A stretch of DNA of 64,000 nt from Roseobacter sp. SK209-2-6 (GCF_000169455.1 NZ_AAYC01000008.1:62001-126000); one strand, 5' to 3'. Counted from the first letter of the stretch, positions 1-9,122 are shown. The notes: generated by a model not told the origin, from the letters alone. Made by a program: numbers and translations.

Positions 1-678
1 AACGAAATTGAGTCCTCATCCAGCAGGATCTCGCAAATCATTGGAGTGATTGACGATATTGCCTTCCAAACCAACCTCCTGGCCCTCAACGCAGGTGTTG
101 AAGCGGCCCGAGCGGGTGAAGTTGGTCGCGGTTTCGCCGTGGTGGCATCGGAAGTCCGTGGGCTTGCTCAGCGTTCTTCCGAAGCCGCCAACGAAATCAA
201 GGTTCTTATTAGCACCAGTACCAAACATGTGCAGGACGGCGTACGCCAAGTTGACGGAGCCGGCAAAGCCCTGTCAGCGGTCGTTCGCCAAGTCGCGAAT
301 ATTTCTGATTTGGTGACAGGCATCGCGACAACCTCCGTCGAACAGGCAAATGGCATCAAAGAGGTCAATGTCGGTGTTTCTCAACTCGATCAGGTAACGC
401 AGCAAAACGCCACTATGGTCGAAGATTCCAGCAATGCGACCCAGAGCTTGAACAATGAGACCCTCGGCCTGGGCCAATTGGTTGGGCAATTCAAACTGAT
501 GAGTGGCGCCCCAATGGGGAGTTCCGAATTTTCCTCCTATCCGGAAAGCGACGACACCCCGTATGAGCAGTCCTTTGAAAGCGGCTTTGACGAACCCGCA
601 GAGGAAATGTCCATTGACGATGAAGACTTCCAGTCGTTCGATGATTTCGATGATGAGGACATTGCCAAAAGCGCCTAG
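1..678 (+). CDS. Methyl-accepting chemotaxis protein, C-terminal part (5' end outside window)
   Basis: The reading frame is open from base 1, so only the last 225 residues are seen. They contain the highly conserved signalling hairpin tip of chemoreceptors (DDIAFQTNLLALNAGVEAARAGE, followed by GFAVVASEVRGLAQRSS) and the returning coiled-coil helix. This part binds CheA/CheW in the cytoplasm. The protein ends in an acidic, low-complexity tail of about 50 residues and has no NWE(T/S)F-type CheR-binding pentapeptide. The sensor and membrane segments lie upstream of the window, so the ligand cannot be inferred. A probable terminator hairpin follows at about 715-748. The family assignment is certain; its role as a chemotaxis receptor is known for the family. 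Confidence 0.95.
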   Translation, partial: NEIESSSSRISQIIGVIDDIAFQTNLLALNAGVEAARAGEVGRGFAVVASEVRGLAQRSSEAANEIKVLISTSTKHVQDGVRQVDGAGKALSAVVRQVANISDLVTGIATTSVEQANGIKEVNVGVSQLDQVTQQNATMVEDSSNATQSLNNETLGLGQLVGQFKLMSGAPMGSSEFSSYPESDDTPYEQSFESGFDEPAEEMSIDDEDFQSFDDFDDEDIAKSA

Positions 679-714
679 CGGACCGTAAGCAGTTTTTGAA
701 AGCTAGATCTTACA

Positions 715-748
715 AAAGTTCGGGCCCCAAAAGCCGGGTCCGAACTTT
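715..748 (+). terminator. Probable terminator hairpin after the chemoreceptor gene
   Basis: An inverted repeat with arms AAAGTTCGGRCCC and its complement surrounds a short loop about 40 bases after the stop codon. No long T tract follows, so factor-independent termination is only plausible. The rest of 679-888 shows nothing recognisable. Confidence 0.45.
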
Positions 749-888
749 GCCATGCTCGCAGGCCTCCCCCTTCCTTTCTCGTGAGAAAGCGCAAAAAGGT
801 TTTCGGAACCAGGTCGTCGGCAGGGTTTATGATGAGTTGTGGCGGCGAACTGCTGCGCTCACCCGAAAACGCCAAAGGTGGGAACAGT

Positions 889-1179
889 TCAAAGCTCTTC
901 GTAGACCTGAAACTCCATCTCACAGGCTTCATCGCGGAGCGGGATCAGCTCGGCATAGGCAGGCGAGCCAAAGAAGGCCTCAAGAGTGTCGCGACTGTCA
1001 TATCGGAAAGCCGCCATTATATGCTCCCCCTGAGTGGCTCCCTTGAGGGTATGATCGTAACGCCCGCGCATCACCACTTCGACGCCATGATCCAGCATCA
1101 GCTTCCCCGCGCCTTCAACATAGTTTGCGAATTTTTCCGGGTTCAGGATCACTGCCTTGGCAATCATCAAAAGCGGCAT
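889..1179 (-). CDS. DUF1330 family protein
   Basis: A 96-residue protein beginning MPLLMIAKAVILNPEKF and containing the family pattern of small dimeric alpha/beta-barrel (ferredoxin-like) DUF1330 proteins: a Y-V-x-G-A-G region, a central RGRYDHTLKGATQGEHI stretch, and DSRDTLEAFFGSPAYAELIPLRDEA near the end. No catalytic role is established for the family. The start at 1179 is chosen because AGGAG lies six bases upstream; a longer reading into the ileS sequence is not credible. It follows ileS on the same strand, but a hairpin terminator separates them, so expression probably depends on read-through or a promoter inside ileS. Confidence 0.85.
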   Translation of the reverse strand: MPLLMIAKAVILNPEKFANYVEGAGKLMLDHGVEVVMRGRYDHTLKGATQGEHIMAAFRYDSRDTLEAFFGSPAYAELIPLRDEACEMEFQVYEEL

Positions 1180-1196
1180 CTTCAAAGCTCCTAAAG

Positions 1197-1226
1197 AAAA
1201 GGCCCCGGCAATGCCGAGGCCTTTTT
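1197..1226 (-). terminator. Rho-independent terminator after ileS
   Basis: The stem AAAAGGCCyCGGCA pairs with TGCCGRGGCCTTTT around a one-base loop. On the minus strand the single imperfect pair is a G-U wobble, and a T-rich run (CCTTTTCTTT) follows. It ends directly against the ribosome binding site of the DUF1330 gene. Confidence 0.8.
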
Positions 1227-1231
1227 GATAC

Positions 1232-4174
1232 TTAGCTGAGCGCCGTTTCGCAACGCCCGCAGACGCCTGCGTGGCTGTGACTACCGACATCCGGCAGGAT
1301 CTTCCAGCAGCGCTGGCATTTTTCGCCCTCGGCCTTTTCAAAGACCACGGAAACACCATCGACTTCGGGCATACGGAAGGCCTCGGCCGGAGCGGGGTCA
1401 CCGGTGAGGGTGATATCGGAGGTGATGCAGACATCGGCAAAATTCACCGTGCCCAGTGCCTCCAGAGCTTCAGCGTCGCGTACATGGACAAACGGGTGCG
1501 CCTCGAGCGAGGCACCGATGACCTTGTCAACGCGCTGCACTTCCAGTGCTGCTGTCACCACACGGCGGGCCTGACGGATCTTGGACCATTTGGCCGCCAG
1601 AGGCTCATTCAGCCAATCCGCCGGAGTCGCAGGAATGTCTTGCAGGTGGATCGAACTGTCCTCGCCGGGGAAGCGCTCCAGCCAAACCTCTTCCATGGTG
1701 AAGACCAGGATCGGCGCCAGCCAAGCGGTCAGGCGGTGGAACAGGATATCCAGCACCGAGCGCGCGGCCCGTGCATTCAGCGTGTCGCCATCACAATAAA
1801 GCGCATCCTTGCGGATATCGAAGTAGAAGGCCGAGAGATCCACGGTAGCAAAGTTGAAAATCGCCTGCCAGACCCCGTTGAAATCGAACTTCTGATAGCC
1901 GCTGCGCACCTGATGGTCGAGCTCTGCCAGACGGTGCAGCACCCATTGCTCCAGCTCGGGCATATCGGCAGGTTCTACCCGCTGATCTTCGCTGAAATCA
2001 TGCAGCGAGCCGAGCATATAGCGCATGGTGTTGCGCAGACGGCGGTAGCTGTCGGCGGTGCCTTTCAGGATCTCAGGCCCTATGCGCTGGTCGGTGGTGT
2101 AATCAGTCTGCGCCACCCAAAGGCGCAGGATATCGGCGCCATATTGCTTAACGACCTCTTCCGGAACAATGGTATTGCCGAGAGATTTGGACATCTTCAT
2201 GCCCTTTTCGTCCAGCGTGAAACCATGGGTCACCACATTGCGGTAAGGCGCGCGGCCCTTGGTGCCGCAGGCCTGCAACAGGGAAGAGTGGAACCAGCCG
2301 CGGTGCTGGTCGGTGCCTTCCATATAGACATCTGCAATACCGTCTTCGGTGCCATCCTCGCGGTCGCGGAGCACAAAGGCATGAGTCGAACCGCTATCGA
2401 ACCAGACGTCCAGCACGTCAAAGACCTGTTCATAGGCCTCGGCATCCGCGATGCCTTCCAGCACGCGGGTCTTAAAACCGTCTTCATACCAGACATCAGC
2501 GCCGTGTTCTTCGAACTCGGCCACGATGCGCTTGTTCAGCTCTTCATTGCGCAACAGGAAGTCCGCATCGGTGGGCAGCGCGCCTTTCTTGGTGAAACAG
2601 GTGAGCGGCACACCCCAGGCACGCTGGCGGGACAGAACCCAGTCCGGACGCGCTTCGATCATCGAATGCAGGCGGTTGCGGCCCGCCTGCGGATACCAGG
2701 TGACCAGCTCATCGATGGATTTCAACGCACGCTCGCGGATGGTGTCACCCATCTGATCCATGCCGTCATCCATTTTACGGTCCACAGAGGCAAACCACTG
2801 CGGCGTATTGCGATAGATGATCGGTGCTTTGGAGCGCCAGGAGTGCGGGTAGCTATGCTTGATCTTGCCGCGCGCCAGAAGGCCGCCGACCTCGACCAGC
2901 TTGTCGATGATCTTCTTGTTGGCATCGCCCTCGCCGCCCTTGCGGCTGAGGATATAGCTGCCGCCAAAGAAGGGCAGATCCGCGCGGAAGCCGCCGTCAT
3001 CCATCACGTTATAGGTAATGACCTGCTCCAGCATGCCGAGATCACGGTAGAGTTCGAATTCCTCCATACCGTGGCTGGGCGCACAATGGACAAAACCGGT
3101 GCCTTCGGTGTCGGTGACAAAATCAGCGGCGCGGAAGTCGCGGATATCGTCCCATTCGCCATCTGCGCCTTCGGCGCCAGCCAGCGGATGGGTCAGACCG
3201 ATGCCTGCCAGATCGGCGGCAGGCACGTCGGCAACACGTGTATACTGGTCCTCGCCCAGGCGAGCGCGTTTAAACACATCCGCTGCCAGATTGTCGGCCA
3301 GGATGTATTTCTCACCCACCACTGCCCAGCACTCATCCGGCGTGCCGGTGACTTCATAAAGGCCGTAGGCGATCTCTTCACCGTAAACGACAGCCTTGTT
3401 CGACGGCATGGTCCAGGGGGTGGTGGTCCAGATCACAACATTTGCGCCCGCGAGTTTATGATCTGCGGGCTCGGCCACTTTGAACTTCACCCAGATGGTG
3501 AAGCTTTCCTTGTCGTGATACTCGACCTCGGCCTCGGCCAGGGCGGTCTTTTCGACCGGGGACCACATCACCGGCTTGGAGCCCTGATAGAGGGTGCCGT
3601 TCATCAGGAACTTCATGAATTCATCGGCGATCACTGCCTCTGCATGATAGTCCATGGTGATATAGGGATCAGCCCAATTGCCAGTGATGCCAAGGCGCTT
3701 GAACTCTTCGCGCTGGATGTCGATCCAACCCTCGGCGAATTTGCGGCATTCCTGACGGAACTCCACCACATTGACCGCATCCTTGTTCTTGCCCTTCTTG
3801 CGGTACTGCTCTTCGATCTTCCATTCGATCGGCAGACCGTGGCAGTCCCAACCCGGCACATAGCGGCTGTCAAAGCCCATCATCTGATGCGAACGCACGA
3901 TCATGTCCTTGATCGTCTTGTTCAGCGCGTGGCCGATGTGCAGGTGGCCGTTGGCATAGGGCGGGCCGTCATGCAGGGTGAAGGGCTGGCGCTCTGCATC
4001 AGAGCCTTTGCCCGCGGCGGCCTTGTCGCGCAGGCGGTCATAGACACCAAGCTTGGCCCAGCGCTCCAGCCAGGCGGGCTCCCGCTTGGGCAGGCCGGCG
4101 CGCATCGGGAATGCGGTCTTGGGCAGGTTCAACGTATCTTTGTATTCGGGTGTGTCAGCTGTGTCGGCGCACAT
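1232..4174 (-). CDS. ileS: Isoleucyl-tRNA synthetase
   Basis: A 980-residue class I aminoacyl-tRNA synthetase that charges tRNA-Ile in the cytoplasm. Visible signatures are HIGH at residues 79-82 (PPYANGHLHIGHALNK), the editing CP1 domain with WTTTPWTMPSNKAV, a KMSKS loop near residue 660 (GMKMSKSLGNTI), and a C-terminal zinc finger with Cys pairs CQRCW and CGRC. The length is normal for the bacterial type with zinc finger. The start at 4174 is preceded by AAAGGA at good spacing; the frame stays open 25 codons further but that extension has no family similarity. The upstream gap (4175-4601) must hold its promoter. A terminator follows the stop. Confidence 0.97.
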   Translation of the reverse strand: MCADTADTPEYKDTLNLPKTAFPMRAGLPKREPAWLERWAKLGVYDRLRDKAAAGKGSDAERQPFTLHDGPPYANGHLHIGHALNKTIKDMIVRSHQMMGFDSRYVPGWDCHGLPIEWKIEEQYRKKGKNKDAVNVVEFRQECRKFAEGWIDIQREEFKRLGITGNWADPYITMDYHAEAVIADEFMKFLMNGTLYQGSKPVMWSPVEKTALAEAEVEYHDKESFTIWVKFKVAEPADHKLAGANVVIWTTTPWTMPSNKAVVYGEEIAYGLYEVTGTPDECWAVVGEKYILADNLAADVFKRARLGEDQYTRVADVPAADLAGIGLTHPLAGAEGADGEWDDIRDFRAADFVTDTEGTGFVHCAPSHGMEEFELYRDLGMLEQVITYNVMDDGGFRADLPFFGGSYILSRKGGEGDANKKIIDKLVEVGGLLARGKIKHSYPHSWRSKAPIIYRNTPQWFASVDRKMDDGMDQMGDTIRERALKSIDELVTWYPQAGRNRLHSMIEARPDWVLSRQRAWGVPLTCFTKKGALPTDADFLLRNEELNKRIVAEFEEHGADVWYEDGFKTRVLEGIADAEAYEQVFDVLDVWFDSGSTHAFVLRDREDGTEDGIADVYMEGTDQHRGWFHSSLLQACGTKGRAPYRNVVTHGFTLDEKGMKMSKSLGNTIVPEEVVKQYGADILRLWVAQTDYTTDQRIGPEILKGTADSYRRLRNTMRYMLGSLHDFSEDQRVEPADMPELEQWVLHRLAELDHQVRSGYQKFDFNGVWQAIFNFATVDLSAFYFDIRKDALYCDGDTLNARAARSVLDILFHRLTAWLAPILVFTMEEVWLERFPGEDSSIHLQDIPATPADWLNEPLAAKWSKIRQARRVVTAALEVQRVDKVIGASLEAHPFVHVRDAEALEALGTVNFADVCITSDITLTGDPAPAEAFRMPEVDGVSVVFEKAEGEKCQRCWKILPDVGSHSHAGVCGRCETALS

Positions 4175-4601
4175 GGAGAGCGTCCTTTGGAAGATCGTAG
4201 AGGGGATCGTTTCGGAAATTGGAATATTCGGTTCGGCGCGATGGCTCAAGCGCCTTTGCCCGGCAGCTCGAATGCAGTCAGAGCGCCGGGGATATAATTC
4301 GAATAATGATGGCCGCGATATGGGACATGCGGGCCTTATATGACGGACCCGCCGGAGGGTAAAGCCGCAGATGCAATCCTATTGCCAAGGCTCAACCCCA
4401 ATGCACAGGGTCCCCCTCGCCCAGGAACACACTCCCCTGCTCGCTCTGGGGTTCGGCGCGCTACGTGTTCACAAAGAGATGCGTTCACAAAGAGTTTTCC
4501 GAATGCCTTCCACGCAACGGCTTGCCTTCATCATTTGTTAGCGCCCCGTCGTGAATAAAACGAAAAAACAGCATTTACCTCAAAGACTGGGAAAATTGAA
4601 A
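4175..4601. promoter_or_regulatory. Divergent intergenic region with ileS promoter
   Basis: A gene-free stretch of about 430 bases between the divergent ileS and methyltransferase genes. It must contain both promoters, but I cannot place clear -35/-10 boxes. A short direct repeat of GCGTTCACAAAGAG-like sequence (GTTCACAAAGAG twice, around 4469-4495) is the only pattern noticed. There is no RNA gene here that I recognise. Confidence 0.4.
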
Positions 4602-5834
4602 ATGACCAAAGATTGCTCCCCAACTTCGCCCAATGTTTTTTCGCCCCCCAACAAGACCGAAGCAGAACGGCTGGTTGAGCGAGCGAAATCCACACCTTTG
4701 AGTGACGGGGGGCTGCAGACATCCGCGCTCTTATCGCGCGCCCTTTGCCTGGATCCGCACAATCACGATTCGCATATCCTGCAAGAGCGTCTGCATCAGA
4801 CGTTTGTGCCACGCTGGCATTTTCCCATGCTTGCCGACAGCCTGCGCAATCGCGCCTATGCCAAGGCAATCGCGGCAACCGTCACCCCCGATGATGTGGT
4901 CCTAGACATAGGCTGTGGCGCCGGTCTGACTGCCATGTTGGCGGCTCGCGCCGGAGCCAAACATGTCTATACCTGCGAACAACAACCCCTGATCGCCCAG
5001 GCTGCGCGGCAGGTGATCGCTGACAATGGGCTCAGCGACAAGATCACCGTGATCTCGAAATGGTCGCATGACATCATCATTGGCGAGGATATGCCGGAAC
5101 AGGCCGATGTGGTCCTGTCTGAAATTGTCGACACGGTTCTTTTGGGCGAAGGCGCTTTGGCGACCCTCATTCATGCCATGTCAGCCCTTGCCAAACCTGA
5201 AGCCCGTGCAATCCCTGAATGCGGTGTTTTGCGGGCGCAGATGGTCGAGAGCGATATGCTCCTCTCTCTCTGGCGCCCACAAGAGGCCGAGGGTTTCGAT
5301 CTCAGCGCCTTTCACAGATTTGTCGCGGTGGCGCAGCTCACGCCCAGCGACTTTGAAGCCTGCAATATGAAAGCGCTGGGGGCCAGCACGGATCTGTTTC
5401 ACTTTGATTTCAAGAGGCCCAGCTTGTCCCCGGCCCGCGTAACAACGGATCTGACCTGCTCCACCCCTGGACGGGCGCATGCTGTTCTGGCCAGTTTTCA
5501 GCTGCAACTCGCCCCTGGGGTGGTCTTGGACAACGGCCTGAATGGCGGGGGACACTGGGGACGAACGGCCTTCTTGCTGGATCAGACGGGAACCACAAAA
5601 CCCTGCGACCGCCTGCGGATCACGGCGCAACATGACGCCGCCCATCTGAGCCTTTCGGTTCATGGCAAGTTACCCGCCTTGGAAGAAACCGGCACCCACG
5701 GCATATGGCTCTCCCCCGCTTGGATGAAGCAGCGCCCACAACAAGAGAATGTTGGCCAAAGGGCCTCTGATGCTCCTGCCTGGCGCCGGTCAGAAGCCGC
5801 CACAGGTCAAAGCCTGGAGAACATCCCCCATTAG
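4602..5834 (+). CDS. PRMT-type (PRMT9-like) SAM-dependent methyltransferase
   Basis: About 410 residues. The N-terminal part has a TPR-like helix pair (ALLSRALCLDPHNHDSHIL), followed by VPRWHFPMLADSLRNRAYAKAI and a Rossmann methyltransferase core: motif I VLDIGCGAGLTAMLAA, post-I VYTCEQ, then ADVVLSEIVDTVLLGEGALATLI. The last segment has the two acidic residues of the arginine-methyltransferase double-E loop, and its wording resembles PRMT9 rather than PRMT1 or PRMT5. Protein arginine methylation is therefore possible, but the substrate is unknown. The ATG at 4602 is used; a GTG at 4551 would add 17 residues, and neither has a strong ribosome binding site. The downstream globin gene is on the same strand 144 bases away. 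Confidence 0.7.
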   Translation: MTKDCSPTSPNVFSPPNKTEAERLVERAKSTPLSDGGLQTSALLSRALCLDPHNHDSHILQERLHQTFVPRWHFPMLADSLRNRAYAKAIAATVTPDDVVLDIGCGAGLTAMLAARAGAKHVYTCEQQPLIAQAARQVIADNGLSDKITVISKWSHDIIIGEDMPEQADVVLSEIVDTVLLGEGALATLIHAMSALAKPEARAIPECGVLRAQMVESDMLLSLWRPQEAEGFDLSAFHRFVAVAQLTPSDFEACNMKALGASTDLFHFDFKRPSLSPARVTTDLTCSTPGRAHAVLASFQLQLAPGVVLDNGLNGGGHWGRTAFLLDQTGTTKPCDRLRITAQHDAAHLSLSVHGKLPALEETGTHGIWLSPAWMKQRPQQENVGQRASDAPAWRRSEAATGQSLENIPH

Positions 5835-5978
5835 GCACCAAACACAGGCGAAAGGCCTGGCGCAACCAGCGTCACAGGGCGGGCAAAAAGGTGGTCGCAA
5901 AAGAACACCGCCTGCCCCTTCACCTTTGAGCGGAACTCTCTATTTTCAGCAGCGCATGAACCTAGAGCGAGCACCCTG

Positions 5979-6401
5979 ATGACCCAGTCAGAAATCAGCA
6001 GACCCCTGGCCCGGTTTGATATCACACCAGAGCAGATCACCCAGGTGGTCACAGTTTTCTATGCTCGTGTTCGGCAACATGAAACGCTTGGCCCGGTCTT
6101 TGCGGCTCATATCTCCGATTGGGTAAAACATGAGAAAAAAATCACTGATTTCTGGCGCAATGCGATCCTGCGGGAAAAGAGCTATAGCGGCAATCCCATG
6201 CGGGTGCATGTTTCGCGCTCCGATGTGAAGGCGGAGCATTTCCCCCTTTGGCTAGGCCTTTTCCATGAGGTACTCAAAGCTGAGTTGCCAGAGAAAACAG
6301 CGCTGCAATGGGGCGCGCTGGCCGATCGAATTGGTGAGGGGTTCCGAACCGGTATCGTTGCCATGCGCCAATCCAAAGATGCGCATCCCAAGTTGTTTTA
6401 G
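5979..6401 (+). CDS. Group III truncated haemoglobin
   Basis: A 140-residue haem protein of the group III (class P) truncated globins, thought to bind O2, NO or peroxide in the cytoplasm. The diagnostic pattern is present: FYARVRQHETLGPVFAAHI, HEKKITDFWRNAILREKSYSGNPM with distal-side residues, a conserved His77 after GNPM, and the proximal His87 in AEHFPLWLGLF. The length is as expected. The ATG at 5979 is used. Some databases mislabel this family as TatC-like; nothing here supports that. The partner and regulation are not visible. Confidence 0.88.
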   Translation: MTQSEISRPLARFDITPEQITQVVTVFYARVRQHETLGPVFAAHISDWVKHEKKITDFWRNAILREKSYSGNPMRVHVSRSDVKAEHFPLWLGLFHEVLKAELPEKTALQWGALADRIGEGFRTGIVAMRQSKDAHPKLF

Positions 6402-6437
6402 TGCCTGCTTGCAGGGGGTGGTTGCCCCTCTTGCCAT

Positions 6438-8168
6438 TCAGAACAGCATGTTCTTGAACACGGACCAGACCGGTCCCAGGCGCAGCCATCCTGAATACCC
6501 GGTATGAACAGGCTGCCCATCCTTCCAGGTGCCCGCAATCGCAAGATCCTGCCAGTCAGCGGTCAATGGGTCGCCATGAAACAGGGTGAAATCCGCGCGT
6601 TTGCCTACTTCGATTGAACCTAGCGTTGCCCCCTGCCCTAACTGCTCTGCCGCCATCAGGGTCATCGCGCGCAGCGCTTCCTCGCGTGTCAGCGCTTGGT
6701 CTGGCGCTGTTACGGTCTCACCAGAGGCAGATCGCCGCTCCACCGCCACACGCAGGGTGCGCAGTGGATCGAGCGGTGAGGCAGGATGATCCCCATGCAG
6801 CGTAGTAACGGCTCCGCTGCGCATGGCCTGTGCAACGGGCATATAGCGCTGGGCGCGTTCACCGACGATCTGGGGCAGAACATCGCCGTAAAAATAGATG
6901 TGGTCCACGAAAAAGCCGAGACTGATACCCAGGTTACGCGCTTTTTCTATTTGCGCTTCCGTAATCAAAGCGTTGTGTTCAATCCTATGCGTCACACCTG
7001 ACGGTGCCGGACCTGCGGCCTCAAAGGCTGCAAGAACCGCATCAAGTGCGCGCTCCCCCTGTGCGTGAACGGCAATTTGATGACCCTTGGCCTGCAAAGA
7101 GGAGACCTTTGCCAGAAAATCATGGGCAATAGGTGTCAGCGGCCCCAAATGCCCATGCGGAATATGCATTCGATCCTTGGTGAGCGTAGTGTCTTCATAG
7201 GCATCTGCAAAGGCAGCCCCACCTGTAAAAGGTGAGCCATCCATCCAGAATTTGGTGCCAAGGATTTTGAAGTCATCCGTTCCGCCAATATCCCCCTTTT
7301 GATGCGAAAGCAGATATAGGAAGCTGCGTAGGGGCGCATCATCATGACCCACATCTCGCAGCAACCCAACGGGGTCTTCATGCTTCCCTACCGCGCCAGT
7401 TATCCCAATACTGGTATATCCCGCTTTGGCATAGACTGCATACTGCCTCCGCAACAGTAGCTCGACCATAGCGGGATCCGCTGTTGGCATAGCACCCAGT
7501 ATCAAGTTCACCGCATTTAGCTCCCGAAACGCACCCGTGGCTTTCCCGTTTTCGTCCCGGATGACACCCTCCTGGTGCTGCTCAGACTGGAAGGGGACCG
7601 AAGCGGCTGCCATGGCAGCGCTATTGGCAAAGACCTCATGCAGCATCTGAGTTATCACCACCATTGGCCTGTCAGGTGCGATTTCATCCAGTTCCGACAA
7701 ACTGGGCGGCGCCAGATCCGCAATCGCAACCGGATCCCAACCATAGGCTATCAGCCAAGGTGTAAGTGCCGCCCCATCAGCGGCCTTTCGCAGCGTTTGC
7801 ATCACCTCAACGCGCGAGCTGTGGGTAAAGCCACTGACATCAACTGCTGCCCCCAAAAGAGCTGTTGCCAAAGGGTGGGTGTGCGGCTCGATCAAACCGG
7901 GGGTAAGCACCCGCCCATTCAGGTCATAAATCTGGGCGTCTTTGTCGCTAAAGTCAGCGAGAGCCCCAACGGCTGTAATGAGACCATTTTCGACCAGAAC
8001 CGCCTCAACAGAGCGCGCGCCAGCGGTAGGCGACATGGTCAGAACCTCGCCACCGGTCAGAATGACGCGCGGGGAAACTGTTTCAGGTCTGAGGAAAAGC
8101 CAACCGGTCACTCCCAGGATAGCCAACCCCAACAGTAAGCTTCGCAATAGTCGCCCAAACCGCCTCAT
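6438..8168 (-). CDS. Amidohydrolase family protein (YtcJ / Amidohydro_3 type), membrane-anchored
   Basis: A 576-residue metal-dependent hydrolase. After a single N-terminal hydrophobic segment (LLLGLAILGVTGWLFL), which suggests a periplasmic protein with an uncleaved anchor, it shows the composite-domain start VILTGGEVLTM, the metal-binding EPHTHP (HxH), HAQGERALDAVL, RIEHNALI, and LHGDHPASPLDPL with the catalytic Asp, and ends with the typical DFTLFHGDPL segment. Family members hydrolyse N-substituted amides, formamides or carbamates; the substrate cannot be assigned here. The start at 8168 has GAGGGTGG upstream. It is transcribed away from gcvH with about 300 bases between them. Confidence 0.85.
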   Translation of the reverse strand: MRRFGRLLRSLLLGLAILGVTGWLFLRPETVSPRVILTGGEVLTMSPTAGARSVEAVLVENGLITAVGALADFSDKDAQIYDLNGRVLTPGLIEPHTHPLATALLGAAVDVSGFTHSSRVEVMQTLRKAADGAALTPWLIAYGWDPVAIADLAPPSLSELDEIAPDRPMVVITQMLHEVFANSAAMAAASVPFQSEQHQEGVIRDENGKATGAFRELNAVNLILGAMPTADPAMVELLLRRQYAVYAKAGYTSIGITGAVGKHEDPVGLLRDVGHDDAPLRSFLYLLSHQKGDIGGTDDFKILGTKFWMDGSPFTGGAAFADAYEDTTLTKDRMHIPHGHLGPLTPIAHDFLAKVSSLQAKGHQIAVHAQGERALDAVLAAFEAAGPAPSGVTHRIEHNALITEAQIEKARNLGISLGFFVDHIYFYGDVLPQIVGERAQRYMPVAQAMRSGAVTTLHGDHPASPLDPLRTLRVAVERRSASGETVTAPDQALTREEALRAMTLMAAEQLGQGATLGSIEVGKRADFTLFHGDPLTADWQDLAIAGTWKDGQPVHTGYSGWLRLGPVWSVFKNMLF

Positions 8169-8427
8169 GGTGCCACCCTCCCGACATGCACGGGCATGAT
8201 TGGCAGCTCTTGGTAACCGAGCAAGCCTGACGTGGCGGGAGCCGCACACTCATGTTGAGAAAGCAGGCAAAACACCTGAAATTGGAGCAGCTGGTGACCG
8301 GTAGTGTTTACGGCATACAGAGGATGCATACAGGGCATCGCCACAGCGCAAAGCCTGGCTGGCTGGCTCCTGACCGTTCAGATTTGAGGCCGGGTTGGTT
8401 GGCATACCCTGCACTGCTACCAGAGCC

Positions 8428-8457
8428 GCCGGATCCAATTTCCCATCTGGATCCGGC
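8428..8457. repeat. Perfect inverted repeat downstream of gcvH
   Basis: Arms GCCGGATCCA and TGGATCCGGC enclose about ten bases. The adenine run that follows on the plus strand would be a T run before, not after, the hairpin in the gcvH transcript, so it is not a textbook terminator for gcvH. It may still stop or stabilise the 3' end. Nothing else is recognisable in 8169-8475. Confidence 0.5.
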
Positions 8458-8475
8458 GAAAAAAAGGAAGAGGCT

Positions 8476-8835
8476 TTAGCCAATGAAATCCTTGTAGCCC
8501 GCTTCATCCATATAGTCCTCCATAGGGGACATGTCTGAGACTTTGAGCTTGAAGAACCAGGCATCGCCCTGAGGATCATCATTTACCTTGCCAGGTTCAT
8601 CCGTGAGCGCTTCGTTCACCTCGACGACTTCACCATCCAGAGGGGCCAGAATGTCAGAGGCGGCTTTCACGGATTCGATGACAACAATCTCATCATCCTT
8701 GGCCACCTCATCGCCGACCTCTGGCAACTCGACAAAGACCACATCGCCCAGCTGCTCTGCCGCATGGGTGGTGATGCCTACGGTCACGATATCGCCTTCG
8801 GCAAAAAGCCATTCGTGTTCTTCGGTAAATTTCAT
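8476..8835 (-). CDS. gcvH: Glycine cleavage system H protein
   Basis: A 119-residue lipoyl carrier protein that shuttles the aminomethyl group between the P, T and L proteins of the glycine cleavage complex. The whole family pattern is present: [37 protein letters not shown], the lipoylated lysine in ESVKAASD, and [14 protein letters not shown]. The start ATG at 8835 has AGGA five bases upstream. A tandem glycine riboswitch lies in its leader. The genes gcvT and gcvP, which usually accompany gcvH, are not in the window. Confidence 0.96.
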   Translation of the reverse strand: MKFTEEHEWLFAEGDIVTVGITTHAAEQLGDVVFVELPEVGDEVAKDDEIVVIESVKAASDILAPLDGEVVEVNEALTDEPGKVNDDPQGDAWFFKLKVSDMSPMEDYMDEAGYKDFIG

Positions 8836-8949
8836 TGTCCTATTCCCGTTCTGACGCCCCGTCCCGTCGGGGTCTCTCGCTTGGCCGGTGGTATTGGCTG
8901 CATCCTCCGGCATCACATTTGCGCAAAGCAAGCCCTGCACGTTTGATGC

Positions 8950-9122
8950 CCCCTCTGTCCTTTTGCCTGAGATCGTTATCCTTCGGCGTCCCGGTCCGGC
9001 CGGGCCCTCTCCAGAGTTCAAATGCATAAGGTCCCTGTTGCCTGAGAGTTTCCGGGGCGGTTGCTCCTTCGGCACCGTGCTCACCTCGTGGTTAACCCCC
9101 AAGTGGCATCGGTTCTCCCGTA
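8950..9122 (-). promoter_or_regulatory. Tandem glycine riboswitch in the gcvH leader
   Basis: Read on the minus strand, two aptamer copies follow each other. The first has CGGGAGAAC, then GCCGAAGGAGCAA and GGAAACTCTCAGGCA followed by AGGGACC. The second has GGAGAGGGCCCGG, then GCCGAAGGA and ATCTCAGGCAAAAGGAC. These are the conserved glycine aptamer elements, and the tandem arrangement is the known cooperative form. The stretch between the second aptamer and gcvH (8836-8949) contains a CCCCG/CGGGG hairpin close to the ribosome binding site and probably serves as the expression platform. Glycine is expected to switch gcvH on. Confidence 0.92.

Noticed and set aside
1271-4297. A 1008-codon open frame opposite ileS
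   Set aside because: It lies wholly on the antisense strand of a well-supported tRNA synthetase and has no domain logic; long antisense frames are common in GC-rich DNA.
4240-4560. Possible tRNA or small RNA in the ileS upstream region
   Set aside because: No cloverleaf or conserved TPsiC-like GTTCGA segment in the right arrangement was found.
8250-8582. Small frame antisense to the hairpin region beside gcvH
   Set aside because: It overlaps the gcvH 3' end in another frame, has no ribosome site and resembles nothing.
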